The notes under the pieces are model-generated. The model worked only from the letters and a program-made list of their open reading frames with translations. It was not told the origin of the DNA and did no database searches. Positions 39,761 through 47,369 of a stretch of DNA of 64,000 nt are shown here, one piece after another. A program made the position numbers and the translations under genes. This stretch comes from Poriferisodalis sp026713105 (GTDB lineage Bacteria; Actinomycetota; Acidimicrobiia; Acidimicrobiales; Poriferisodalaceae): contig OZ220472.1 in assembly GCA_965115995.1 (NCBI GenBank), positions 1,054,001-1,118,000 on the forward strand, given 5' to 3'. Position 1 is the first letter of the stretch; the number at the start of each line of letters is the position of its first letter.

Positions 39761-40909
39761 GTGAAAATTGAGTTTTTCCAAACCTTCACCTACGCGGGCC
39801 CTGACCACGGATCCAGTTGGCCGGCGCAACCACATTCCTGTGACCCTGCCTGGGCGGTCGAGACCTTCTCTGCGGGACTCGACGAGTGCGCAGCGGCCGT
39901 TGACGCAGGGTTCGACACGCTCTCTTTTGCCGAGCACCACTACTCGCCCAAGAATCTGACTCCGAACCCGATGTTGCTAGCTGCCTTGGCTGGGAACCGG
40001 TTCCCGGATCAGCAGATCGGAGTCTTCGGGACAGATCTCCCGATCACGAATCCGGTTCGGATCGCCGAGGAGTACGCAATGCTCGACAACCTCCTCGGTG
40101 GTCGGCTGCGGGTGGCGATGCTTCGGGGAACGCCCAACGAGTACCTCACCTACTTTGACAATCCGTGGGAGTCCCGGGAGCGAATGGAAGAGGGCACCCT
40201 CCTGATCCAGTCGTGCTGGACCGAACCCGAGGCGTTCGCATGGGAGGGGCGCTACTTCCGGTTCCGCAATGTGGCCGTGTGGCCCAGAGTCTTCCAGGAG
40301 CCGCACCCCCGAATCCTGATTTCGGCCAACAGCGCCGACGGCGCAGAATTCGCCGGCCGCCATGGCTTCGACATCGGATTCTCCTACATGGGTGCCGAAT
40401 CGTGCGCCGCGAATGCCGACATCTACCGGGCAGCCGCAGCCGAAGCCGGGTGGAGCCCTACCTCTGACAACATTCAGTACCGGCACTCGGCGTGGGTCGC
40501 CGAGAACGACGGTGCGGCGTGGGAGCTGTTCGGTCGTTACGCCGGCGACGGGCTCCTAGCACTGTTCGCGGGAGCCAGTTACGACATGGTCATGGCGCTC
40601 GCAACGTGCGGGATGGCTATGGCGGGCATCGGCCGTGGGGCGCCGGATCTGAGCGGGCTCGAGATGCGTGAGCCGGTGCCTCCTCCGGCTCCGCCGCTTG
40701 TGCCCGGTCCGCCGTTCGTCGGGTCGCCCGACTCAGTCATCGCCCAGGTGCAGCAGGTCGCCGAAACGGTCGGTGTCGGCCGGGTCGAGATTCACGCCGG
40801 ATTCCCGGTCACCGGTGCGATCCCGACGGAGGACACGCAGAAAATGCTGGCTCTGATGGGTCGCGAAGTCGTTCCGACTGTTCACTCAGAGAGCTGGCAG
40901 CGCCGATGA
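39761..40909 (+). CDS. LLM-class flavin-dependent monooxygenase
   Basis: 382 residues from GTG 39761 (MKIEFFQTFTYAGPDHGSS). Bacterial-luciferase TIM barrel: FDTLSFAEHHYSPKNLTPNP, TDLPITNPVRIAEEYAMLDN, GGRLRVAMLRGTPNEYL and PRILISANSADGAEFAGRHG. It oxidises a substrate with FMNH2 or F420-type chemistry. It overlaps the downstream hydrolase by 4 bp. An equivalent LLM gene sits in the facing operon at 49749-50765; both operons also carry a tandem CoA-transferase. Confidence 0.85.
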   Translation: MKIEFFQTFTYAGPDHGSSWPAQPHSCDPAWAVETFSAGLDECAAAVDAGFDTLSFAEHHYSPKNLTPNPMLLAALAGNRFPDQQIGVFGTDLPITNPVRIAEEYAMLDNLLGGRLRVAMLRGTPNEYLTYFDNPWESRERMEEGTLLIQSCWTEPEAFAWEGRYFRFRNVAVWPRVFQEPHPRILISANSADGAEFAGRHGFDIGFSYMGAESCAANADIYRAAAAEAGWSPTSDNIQYRHSAWVAENDGAAWELFGRYAGDGLLALFAGASYDMVMALATCGMAMAGIGRGAPDLSGLEMREPVPPPAPPLVPGPPFVGSPDSVIAQVQQVAETVGVGRVEIHAGFPVTGAIPTEDTQKMLALMGREVVPTVHSESWQRR

Positions 40910-41712
40910 CCTCCGCAACGATTGCGCTGGGCGCGTTTACCGCGCGCACCGTCGAAGCAGCAGGCTTCGATGTCACGTACTACGAGGCGGGCGAGGGCAC
41001 TCCGCTGGTTGTGCTCCCAGGCGCCGGCGGCCCACGGCTCGGACCTGCATACGACGCGTTGTCCGCCGAATTCCGGGTGCTGATGATCGAGCTGCCGGGA
41101 TGGGGATCGCAGCCGAACGACGTTGCCGATTTCGACGGCCTGGCCGACCAGGTCGTCGAAATCGTGGACGCTGTCGGCCTCGACTCATTTCACCTGCTGG
41201 GCACCTCGCTCGGCGGCGCGTGCGCGTTGCATCTGACGACCCGGCATCCGGGGCGTGTGATCTCCCTGACTCTTGAGTCGCCGGCCAAGTTCCGGGCGGC
41301 ATCTGCAGACCCCTCTCAGCTCCCGCCCGATGAGTTCGTGCGTGCATTCCGCACCCACCCCGAGCGAGGCCTGCCGCTGGAGCCTCCGGATCCCGCCTTC
41401 ATGGAGCGGGTCTGGCCGACCGTCATGCGGCTCATGGGCGACGGCTTGCCCGATCCGGACTTCGCCGAGCGCCTTTCGGAGATGACGACACGCACGTTGG
41501 TGATGTTCGGCCGCGACGACGGGATCGTCAACCCAGTCAACGGACGCACCTATCGGCAGCTGCTGCCGAACTGCGTCCTGATGTATGTCTATGAGGCCGC
41601 CCACGATGTGTCGAATGATCGGCCTGAGGCGTTTGTCGACGTTGTCAGCGACTTCGTGCGACGTGGCATGAATTTCATCATCAACGACCGGGACAACCTC
41701 ATCAATCCGTGA
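40906..41712 (+). CDS. Alpha/beta hydrolase (MhpC/BphD-like)
   Basis: 268 residues beginning MTSATIALGAFTARTVEAAG. Nucleophile elbow GTSLGGACAL, oxyanion loop PGAGGPRLGPAYDAL, acid in FGRDDGIVNP, His in YEAAHDVSNDRPEAF. It hydrolyses C-C or ester bonds, typically of ring-cleavage or lactone products. It overlaps both neighbours by 4 bp and so is tightly coupled to the LLM monooxygenase and the CoA-transferase. Confidence 0.85.
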   Translation: MTSATIALGAFTARTVEAAGFDVTYYEAGEGTPLVVLPGAGGPRLGPAYDALSAEFRVLMIELPGWGSQPNDVADFDGLADQVVEIVDAVGLDSFHLLGTSLGGACALHLTTRHPGRVISLTLESPAKFRAASADPSQLPPDEFVRAFRTHPERGLPLEPPDPAFMERVWPTVMRLMGDGLPDPDFAERLSEMTTRTLVMFGRDDGIVNPVNGRTYRQLLPNCVLMYVYEAAHDVSNDRPEAFVDVVSDFVRRGMNFIINDRDNLINP

Positions 41713-43859
41713 CGGCCGACCTGTCGCGGCAGACCGCGTCGGCGAGAGTCCTGGAGGGAATTCGCGTCGTCGACTTCGGGCAGTACATCGCCGGCCCTCT
41801 CGCGGCGATGATCCTGGCCGACCATGGCGCTGAGGTGACGCGGGTCGATCCACCGGATGGCCCGCTGTGGGACTGCGACGCGAACGCCGTCCTGCAACGG
41901 GGAAAACGCCGAATCTCGCTCGATTTGCGGTCCGATTCGGACCACGCTGTGGCCCAGCAGCTGGTTGATCGTGCCGACGTCGTGGTCGATGGCTTTCGAC
42001 CGCCAACCAGGCTCCGACTGGGATTCGAACGTCCCCAGCACACCGTCTGGTGCTCGCTGCCCGGCTTTGCGACCGACGACCCACGCTGCGGCGTCGCTGC
42101 GTGGGAGGGCATCATCGGGGCGGCGACGGGGCACTACCAGCCGAGCCCGATGGAGGTGGCGACCGGCTTCGCGAGCGGTCCGTGCTTTTCTGCACTGCCA
42201 CTCGCCTCGACCTACGGCGCTGTGATCGCGGTCAACAGCATTGTCGCGACGCTCATTGCGCGTGAGCGCACCGGCTTGGGGGACCACATCGAGGTCCCGC
42301 TGTTCTCGGCAATGTTCGAGGCGATGGGAAGCATGTATCAGCGGATCCCTCGCGATCCGGCAAACCCCTTCACACCCTGTTCCGACATCGACGCCGTGTG
42401 TAGCGATGGCAAATGGATCCACTCCGTGATGATCCCTCCGTGGCACTTCGAGCAGTTCAAGCGATCGTTCATGCCGGACCTCGATCAGCCCGACGAACAG
42501 GCGCGTCAACGCATCATCGAGCTGTTCGGCTCGGCTCCGGCAGCCGAATGGGATCGTCGGCTGAATGCGGTGGGGATTCCGTGCTCGATAGTGGCAACGA
42601 CCGAGGAGTGGCTTCGCGATGATGTCAACGCACGCGCCACGCACGCGGTCATTGATGTCGTCGACCCCGAATTCGGACCGACCCGACAAGGGGGATATGG
42701 CGTACGGCTCGAGCGGACACCAGCCGCGTCGTCGCCGCGACGGCCACTTGATTCGGACCGTAATCAGATCATCGCCGAGCTGAGCAGCGCTGCGCCGGCT
42801 CCTCGGTCGCCCACGGGCGAGCCGCTCGGCGCGCCGTTGGAAGGGATCACCGTCGTCGATTGCACATTCGGGCTCGCAGGCCCTACTGCCGGACGGATCC
42901 TCGCCGAGTTCGGCGCTGATGTCGTCAAGATCAACAAGCCGGATTTCTGGCTCATCGGGCACGCCCATACCAACAGCGGCAAACGGACCGCCCTGATCGA
43001 CATTGCCGATCCTCGGGGCAAGGAGGTCCTGTGGTCGTTGATTGCCGAAGCGGATGTGTTCATGCAGAACCTCGGTGGTGACGCAGCAACCAGGATCGGC
43101 ATCGACGAGGCCGAAGTCCGCAGCCGACGATCCGACATCGTGTATTCGGCGGTGAGCGCTTACGGGCGGGCCGGGCCTCGTGCTGAGTTCAAGGGCTGGG
43201 AACCGATCGGCCAAGCTGCGACTGGCATGATGCTGCGATGGGGAGGCGGAACGCCACGATTCGCGCGTTACGCGGTCTGCGACTACTCGACGGGACACTT
43301 GGCGGCGACAGCAATCCTCCTCGGGCTCTTCCATCGTTCGAGGACCGGCGTCGGGCAATTCGTCGAGTCCTCGTTGGTGCAAGGCGGCACGCACCTGCAG
43401 ATGCCGTTCATGGTCGCCTACGAAGGCAAGAAGTGGGACGAACCGTCGGGCGCCGACGCGCTCGGCTGGACGGGCGATTGTCGCTTGTTCCAGGCGGCCG
43501 ACGGTTGGCTCTTCGCGGTTGGCGACGACTTGCCATCTTCGGAGGAGTTCGCCGGTCGTCCGGTTTCTTTCTGGGTTGACACGTTGGAGTGCGCCCATGA
43601 ACTCGTTGACCCGAATGCGCTCATGGACGATCCATTCGTCATCGAGCACCGGCTCAGCATCTGGCGTGACCACCCGGGCATCGGTCCGGTCCAACTGGTT
43701 GGCCCAGCTCCGGTTTTCGAGCAGTTGACGGTGGAGGCGACAGACCCGGTAGCCGCCCCAGGATGGGACACGCTCGCAGTCGTGGGCGACCGATTCGACG
43801 AGTTGGCCGAGGCCGGTGTCGTCAGTTCGTCGCTGCCTGACCGGTTCGTACACCTATAG
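41709..43859 (+). CDS. Tandem (double-domain) CaiB/BaiF CoA-transferase with degenerate N-terminal half
   Basis: 716 residues from GTG 41709, about twice a normal family III CoA-transferase. Domain 1 (about 15-365) starts LEGIRVVDFGQYIAGPLAAM; domain 2 (about 375-700) starts LEGITVVDCTFGLAGPTAGR. Domain 2 keeps the expected catalytic Asp in AVCDYSTGHLAATAILLGL. Domain 1 has Ser instead at that place (PLASTYGAVIAVNSIV). One half should therefore be catalytic and the other structural. The normal enzyme is an interlocked homodimer, so this may be a single-chain pseudo-dimer. A homologue lies at 47370-49658. Confidence 0.88.
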   Translation: MTADLSRQTASARVLEGIRVVDFGQYIAGPLAAMILADHGAEVTRVDPPDGPLWDCDANAVLQRGKRRISLDLRSDSDHAVAQQLVDRADVVVDGFRPPTRLRLGFERPQHTVWCSLPGFATDDPRCGVAAWEGIIGAATGHYQPSPMEVATGFASGPCFSALPLASTYGAVIAVNSIVATLIARERTGLGDHIEVPLFSAMFEAMGSMYQRIPRDPANPFTPCSDIDAVCSDGKWIHSVMIPPWHFEQFKRSFMPDLDQPDEQARQRIIELFGSAPAAEWDRRLNAVGIPCSIVATTEEWLRDDVNARATHAVIDVVDPEFGPTRQGGYGVRLERTPAASSPRRPLDSDRNQIIAELSSAAPAPRSPTGEPLGAPLEGITVVDCTFGLAGPTAGRILAEFGADVVKINKPDFWLIGHAHTNSGKRTALIDIADPRGKEVLWSLIAEADVFMQNLGGDAATRIGIDEAEVRSRRSDIVYSAVSAYGRAGPRAEFKGWEPIGQAATGMMLRWGGGTPRFARYAVCDYSTGHLAATAILLGLFHRSRTGVGQFVESSLVQGGTHLQMPFMVAYEGKKWDEPSGADALGWTGDCRLFQAADGWLFAVGDDLPSSEEFAGRPVSFWVDTLECAHELVDPNALMDDPFVIEHRLSIWRDHPGIGPVQLVGPAPVFEQLTVEATDPVAAPGWDTLAVVGDRFDELAEAGVVSSSLPDRFVHL

Positions 43860-43865
43860 CGAGGG

Positions 43866-44843
43866 ATGGTCCGAGACGTGAGCCGTGCTGTCGTTATCAC
43901 CGCTGCGGGAGGCCCCGAACGGCTCTCCGTCGTGCAGATCGACACGCCTGAGCCTGCGCCGGATGAAGTCTTGGTTGAGGTAGAAGTCGCGGGGCTCAAC
44001 TTCCTCGACGTCATGCATCGAAGCGGAGCTCACGGTGACCTCGACGGATCGCCGGAGAGGACTGGTGTCGAAGCGGCCGGGACAGTGGTTGCGGTTGGTT
44101 CGTCCGCCCAGGGCATCGAGATCGGTCAACGCGTCGTGTGGACTGGCGTTGCAGGCAGCCACGCCACCCATGTCAGCGTGCCCGCTGACGCGGCGGTGCC
44201 CATTCCAGCCGACGTCACCTCGGCGGACGCAGTTGCTGTGTTTTCCCAGGGTTTGACCGCCCAGTACTTGGCCGAGTTCGCGCCGCCCGAAATGCCGTCA
44301 GCGCTCGTGTGGGCAGCCGCCGGCGGTGTCGGGCGCCTGTTGGTGCAGATGCTAACGGGACGCGGTGGCCGAGTCGTGGGGGCAGTGTCGAGCCCCCGCA
44401 AGCAACGTGCTGCGATCGAGGCCGGGGCCGCACGTGCGACCGACTACGCCTCGGCCGTGCGGGTTGCGCGCGAACTCACCGACGGCATAGGCGTGGACGT
44501 GGTGTACGACAGCGTCGGTGCGCCGACATTCGATGACAGCCTCGCAGCGGTCCGCACCCGGGGAATTGTCGTGGTGTACGGCTCAGCCGGCGGCCCTGTG
44601 GCGCCTCTGGACATCTCTCGTCTCGGCGCGGCGGGATCGATCATGTTGGCGCGCACGCGGCTTGCGCACTTCACCTCTGACCGAGCGGAGCTGATGGGGC
44701 GTTCGGCCCGACTCTTCGACGATCTTCGTCGAGGACAGGTGACGCTGGAGCTGTTTGCCACGTTCGGCCTTGACGGCATCGCCGACGCGCACCGTGCAAT
44801 CGAGTCCCGTTCGACGATCGGCAAGATCTTGCTGACACCATGA
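43866..44843 (+). CDS. Medium-chain quinone oxidoreductase/zinc-independent alcohol dehydrogenase-like protein
   Basis: 325 residues from ATG 43866; GTG 43878 is possible. MDR pattern without structural zinc ligands: EVAGLNFLDVMHRSGAHGD, RTGVEAAGTVVAVGSSAQG, VWAAAGGVGRLLVQMLTGRG (NADPH Rossmann) and DVVYDSVGAPTF. It reduces or oxidises a small carbonyl or quinone with NAD(P)H. It follows the tandem CoA-transferase by 6 bp. Confidence 0.85.
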   Translation: MVRDVSRAVVITAAGGPERLSVVQIDTPEPAPDEVLVEVEVAGLNFLDVMHRSGAHGDLDGSPERTGVEAAGTVVAVGSSAQGIEIGQRVVWTGVAGSHATHVSVPADAAVPIPADVTSADAVAVFSQGLTAQYLAEFAPPEMPSALVWAAAGGVGRLLVQMLTGRGGRVVGAVSSPRKQRAAIEAGAARATDYASAVRVARELTDGIGVDVVYDSVGAPTFDDSLAAVRTRGIVVVYGSAGGPVAPLDISRLGAAGSIMLARTRLAHFTSDRAELMGRSARLFDDLRRGQVTLELFATFGLDGIADAHRAIESRSTIGKILLTP

Positions 44844-44895
44844 CGGCCATTCGGGGTGCCCTCACCGAACGGGTGCTCGCCGATCCGTCGGTCAC

Positions 44896-45774
44896 ATGAC
44901 CGTCGGCCTCGCTCTCACGTCGTTCTTGTTGGGGCTGCGTCACGGCGTCGACTGGGACCACGTTGCTGCCATCGCCGATTTGAACGGCGCGGCACCTGAT
45001 CGGCGTCGCGGCTTCATGCTGTCGCTGTGGTACGCAGTCGGGCACGCCGCCGTCGTCCTGATCCTGGGTGCGATCGTCATCTTCGGCGGCGCCACGATTC
45101 CCGCCTCGTTCGACCAATGGATGGGCCGCATAGTCGGAGCGACCCTGGTTCTTCTTGGAGTGTTCGTGCTCGTAGACCTCTGCCGCAACGGCGGCCAGGT
45201 GCGCCTGAGAAGCCGGTGGATGGTCGTGCTCGATGGCACCTGCGCAGGCTTGCGCCGGGTGCGCGCGCATCGGGGACGCCGGCAGATCACCGTCGAGCAC
45301 ACCCATGACCACACTCACGGCGATGTGACGGACCATGCTGCCGAGCCCGCCCATGACCACGCCCACGAGTCAGCCGCGCACCAACAGCCGATGAGCCTGC
45401 ATGCATTCGCAGGTCGAGGTGTCGGTCACGATCCGGGCAGGCGTCACCGCCACCGGCACACGCATCACCTCGAACTGCCGACCCAGCCGGGTCGGGGCAT
45501 CGCAGCCGGTGTCGGGATGCTGCACGGCATCGGCATCGAGAGCCCGACGCAGATCGCCATCTTCGTGGCGTCGACCTCAGTTGTAAGTCGAGGCGAAGGG
45601 TTCGCGCTCCTACTGGCTTGGATCGGCGGCTTGGTGCTCGCGAACGCCGCCCTCGCACTGGCAATCGGCAGCGGGTTGCTGCGGCCCGGCACCAACACAA
45701 CGATCTTCAGGGCGATCGCCGCTGTCGTGGCGGTGGCGAGCATCGCGATGGGGTTGTGGTACTTGGGCGCTTGA
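44896..45774 (+). CDS. Nickel/cobalt transporter (NicO/NiCoT-like) with histidine-rich loop
   Basis: 292 residues, polytopic membrane protein. The signature LRHGVDWDHVAAIAD in the first helix is the HX4DH metal motif of NiCoT carriers. The central hydrophilic loop (about residues 110-195) is His-rich (EHTHDHTHGD, RHRHRHTHHLE) and probably gathers metal ions. Three or so hydrophobic segments follow. It imports or exports Ni or Co. It converges on a DUF3500 gene that also has His-rich ends. Confidence 0.85.
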   Translation: MTVGLALTSFLLGLRHGVDWDHVAAIADLNGAAPDRRRGFMLSLWYAVGHAAVVLILGAIVIFGGATIPASFDQWMGRIVGATLVLLGVFVLVDLCRNGGQVRLRSRWMVVLDGTCAGLRRVRAHRGRRQITVEHTHDHTHGDVTDHAAEPAHDHAHESAAHQQPMSLHAFAGRGVGHDPGRRHRHRHTHHLELPTQPGRGIAAGVGMLHGIGIESPTQIAIFVASTSVVSRGEGFALLLAWIGGLVLANAALALAIGSGLLRPGTNTTIFRAIAAVVAVASIAMGLWYLGA

Positions 45775-45813
45775 GCGGCCTATCGATGACGGCCCAGATG
45801 CTGTCGCCGACCG

Positions 45814-46974
45814 TTACTCCTCGTCAGGAACTGACGACTTCAGACGAGTGTCGAGATGGTGGCCGTGGACATGCTCGTGTTCGTAGTGGTCCAGCAGCAG
45901 TTGGTGTCCCAGATCGTTGCGATAATCACGCCAGACGGAGTGGATGTGATTGCCGTCATCGATCGCGTTGTCGAACTCGATCAGGATGTCAGCTCCTTGA
46001 ATCCGGTAGTAGTGCGACGTGCCGCGTTCGACACCTCCCGCCCAGCAGAACCACAAGTTGTCAAGTCCCGTCGACTTGATGCGTTCCATCTGTCGCTCCG
46101 CAACTTCGTCGGGCATTCGACCGACGAAGGACTCGACGAGGTCCATCAGGTTGAGCGATTGATTGCGGGGCATGTCGGCGCCAGTGACGCCACGAGGGTT
46201 GTCCTTCTCGAATTTGAGAGCCTCGCGATCGGCATCACTGATCTGGTACCACGGGATGCCGAGGTCCACATAGTCGGGGTATTCGACCTTGCCGATTCGC
46301 GGCACCTGCCGAGTGGTGTAGTCCGCTGGTGCGACGTCGTGAATGATCGTGGCCCCGCGCTGGCTGCTGTCCAGCCCATGGAGGATCTCGAATCCGAGAT
46401 CCTCGTCCATACGCAGCGGCGCGAGCACGCCCTCAGACGCCGGCTGCGAGCCCATGTTCGACGGCGTGACTGACAGCCAGCGTTGGCCGACGATGGTGTA
46501 GCTCAGCGAGAGGTGATGACCCAGGAAGCGCCATCCCCAGGTGTCTTCGAAGCCGGGTCGCCCATAAAAGCACAGGTAGTAGAGATCCGGGTTGCGGAAC
46601 TGCGCAGTGCCCAGCCCCAGCATCGGCCATTCCAATTCACGCAGGATGTTCTCCATGGCCATGATCTCGAGGGCCTGCGTGTAACCACGCAGACTCAGTC
46701 CGCTGCGCAGCATCTGGTGGGCGTGCTGGCGCTGCTGCCCGTCGAGCTGGCTGAGCGGGATGCCATGACGGTCGGGCTTGGGAATGAAGTCCCAGTCGGC
46801 GCGACTGGGGTGATCCATTGCGAACTCGCACGCCGAACGCTGCATGGGCGACAGCGATGAGAGGAACGCCCACGCTGCCAAGAGCATGGACCGGATGGTG
46901 TCGGGCGCCTCGAATGCCATGTGGTCGTGGGTGTGTTCGTGGGCGTGTTCATGGGTGTGATCGTGATCGGTCAT
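45814..46974 (-). CDS. DUF3500 family protein with histidine-rich N- and C-termini
   Basis: 386 residues from ATG 46974. The core matches DUF3500: SPMQRSACEFAMDHPSRADW, LDGQQRQHAHQMLRSGLSLR, WGWRFLGHHLSLSYTIVG, then TPSNMGSQPASEG. Added to this are metal-chelating tails: TDHDHTHEHAHEHTHDH at residues 2-18 and YEHEHVHGHH near the C-terminus. The function of DUF3500 is unknown. Its start overlaps the YciI-like gene. The His tails and the adjacent Ni/Co carrier suggest a metal link, which is inference. Confidence 0.8.
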   Translation of the reverse strand: MTDHDHTHEHAHEHTHDHMAFEAPDTIRSMLLAAWAFLSSLSPMQRSACEFAMDHPSRADWDFIPKPDRHGIPLSQLDGQQRQHAHQMLRSGLSLRGYTQALEIMAMENILRELEWPMLGLGTAQFRNPDLYYLCFYGRPGFEDTWGWRFLGHHLSLSYTIVGQRWLSVTPSNMGSQPASEGVLAPLRMDEDLGFEILHGLDSSQRGATIIHDVAPADYTTRQVPRIGKVEYPDYVDLGIPWYQISDADREALKFEKDNPRGVTGADMPRNQSLNLMDLVESFVGRMPDEVAERQMERIKSTGLDNLWFCWAGGVERGTSHYYRIQGADILIEFDNAIDDGNHIHSVWRDYRNDLGHQLLLDHYEHEHVHGHHLDTRLKSSVPDEE

Positions 46975-47369
46975 TGTGCGGCCTTGGGATCGTCTATGGA
47001 TTGGGCATTGCGCGCCACTGCCACTGCGAGACCTTCGTTCAGGCTCCATGCCTGGATCTCGGTTCGGCGAAAGCCTCGCCGGGTGAAGGGCTCATCGCCG
47101 ACGATGCGTTCGGCCTCGGCAAGATCGCTCGCTAGGAGGACGGCGAGCCCAGTCCCGTCCGCCACGGGGCCCGCGCCGAGCAACTTCCCCTCGACCTCCA
47201 GCTTGAGCCAGTAGACGAAGTGCTCCCGCAGCACGTCGGCGAACTCAGGTGTCCCCGGCTGCGGGTGCGTCTCGGTCGGTTCCATCCGCAGCACGAACGC
47301 CGAAATCTCGGCGTGCCGGTGGCGCAGGAACCATTCGAGATCGAGCATGTCAGTCATCGTCTCGTCCAT
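46971..47369 (-). CDS. YciI-like protein
   Basis: 132 residues. The YCII-like ferredoxin-fold pattern is present (LREHFVYWLKLEVEGKLLGAGPVADGTGLAVLLASDLAEAERIV region, with the typical acidic segment before RRGFRRTEIQAW). These small proteins act as dehalogenase-, lactonase- or isomerase-like auxiliaries. It starts immediately after the tandem CoA-transferase stop (47370) and overlaps the DUF3500 start, so all three are co-translated. Confidence 0.7.
   Translation of the reverse strand: MDETMTDMLDLEWFLRHRHAEISAFVLRMEPTETHPQPGTPEFADVLREHFVYWLKLEVEGKLLGAGPVADGTGLAVLLASDLAEAERIVGDEPFTRRGFRRTEIQAWSLNEGLAVAVARNAQSIDDPKAAQ

Noticed and set aside
41589..43853. 754-codon minus-strand open frame opposite the tandem CoA-transferase
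   Set aside because: It covers a gene with unmistakable CaiB domains on the other strand. Its composition is Arg/Asp/His-rich and domainless, so it is a codon-bias artefact.
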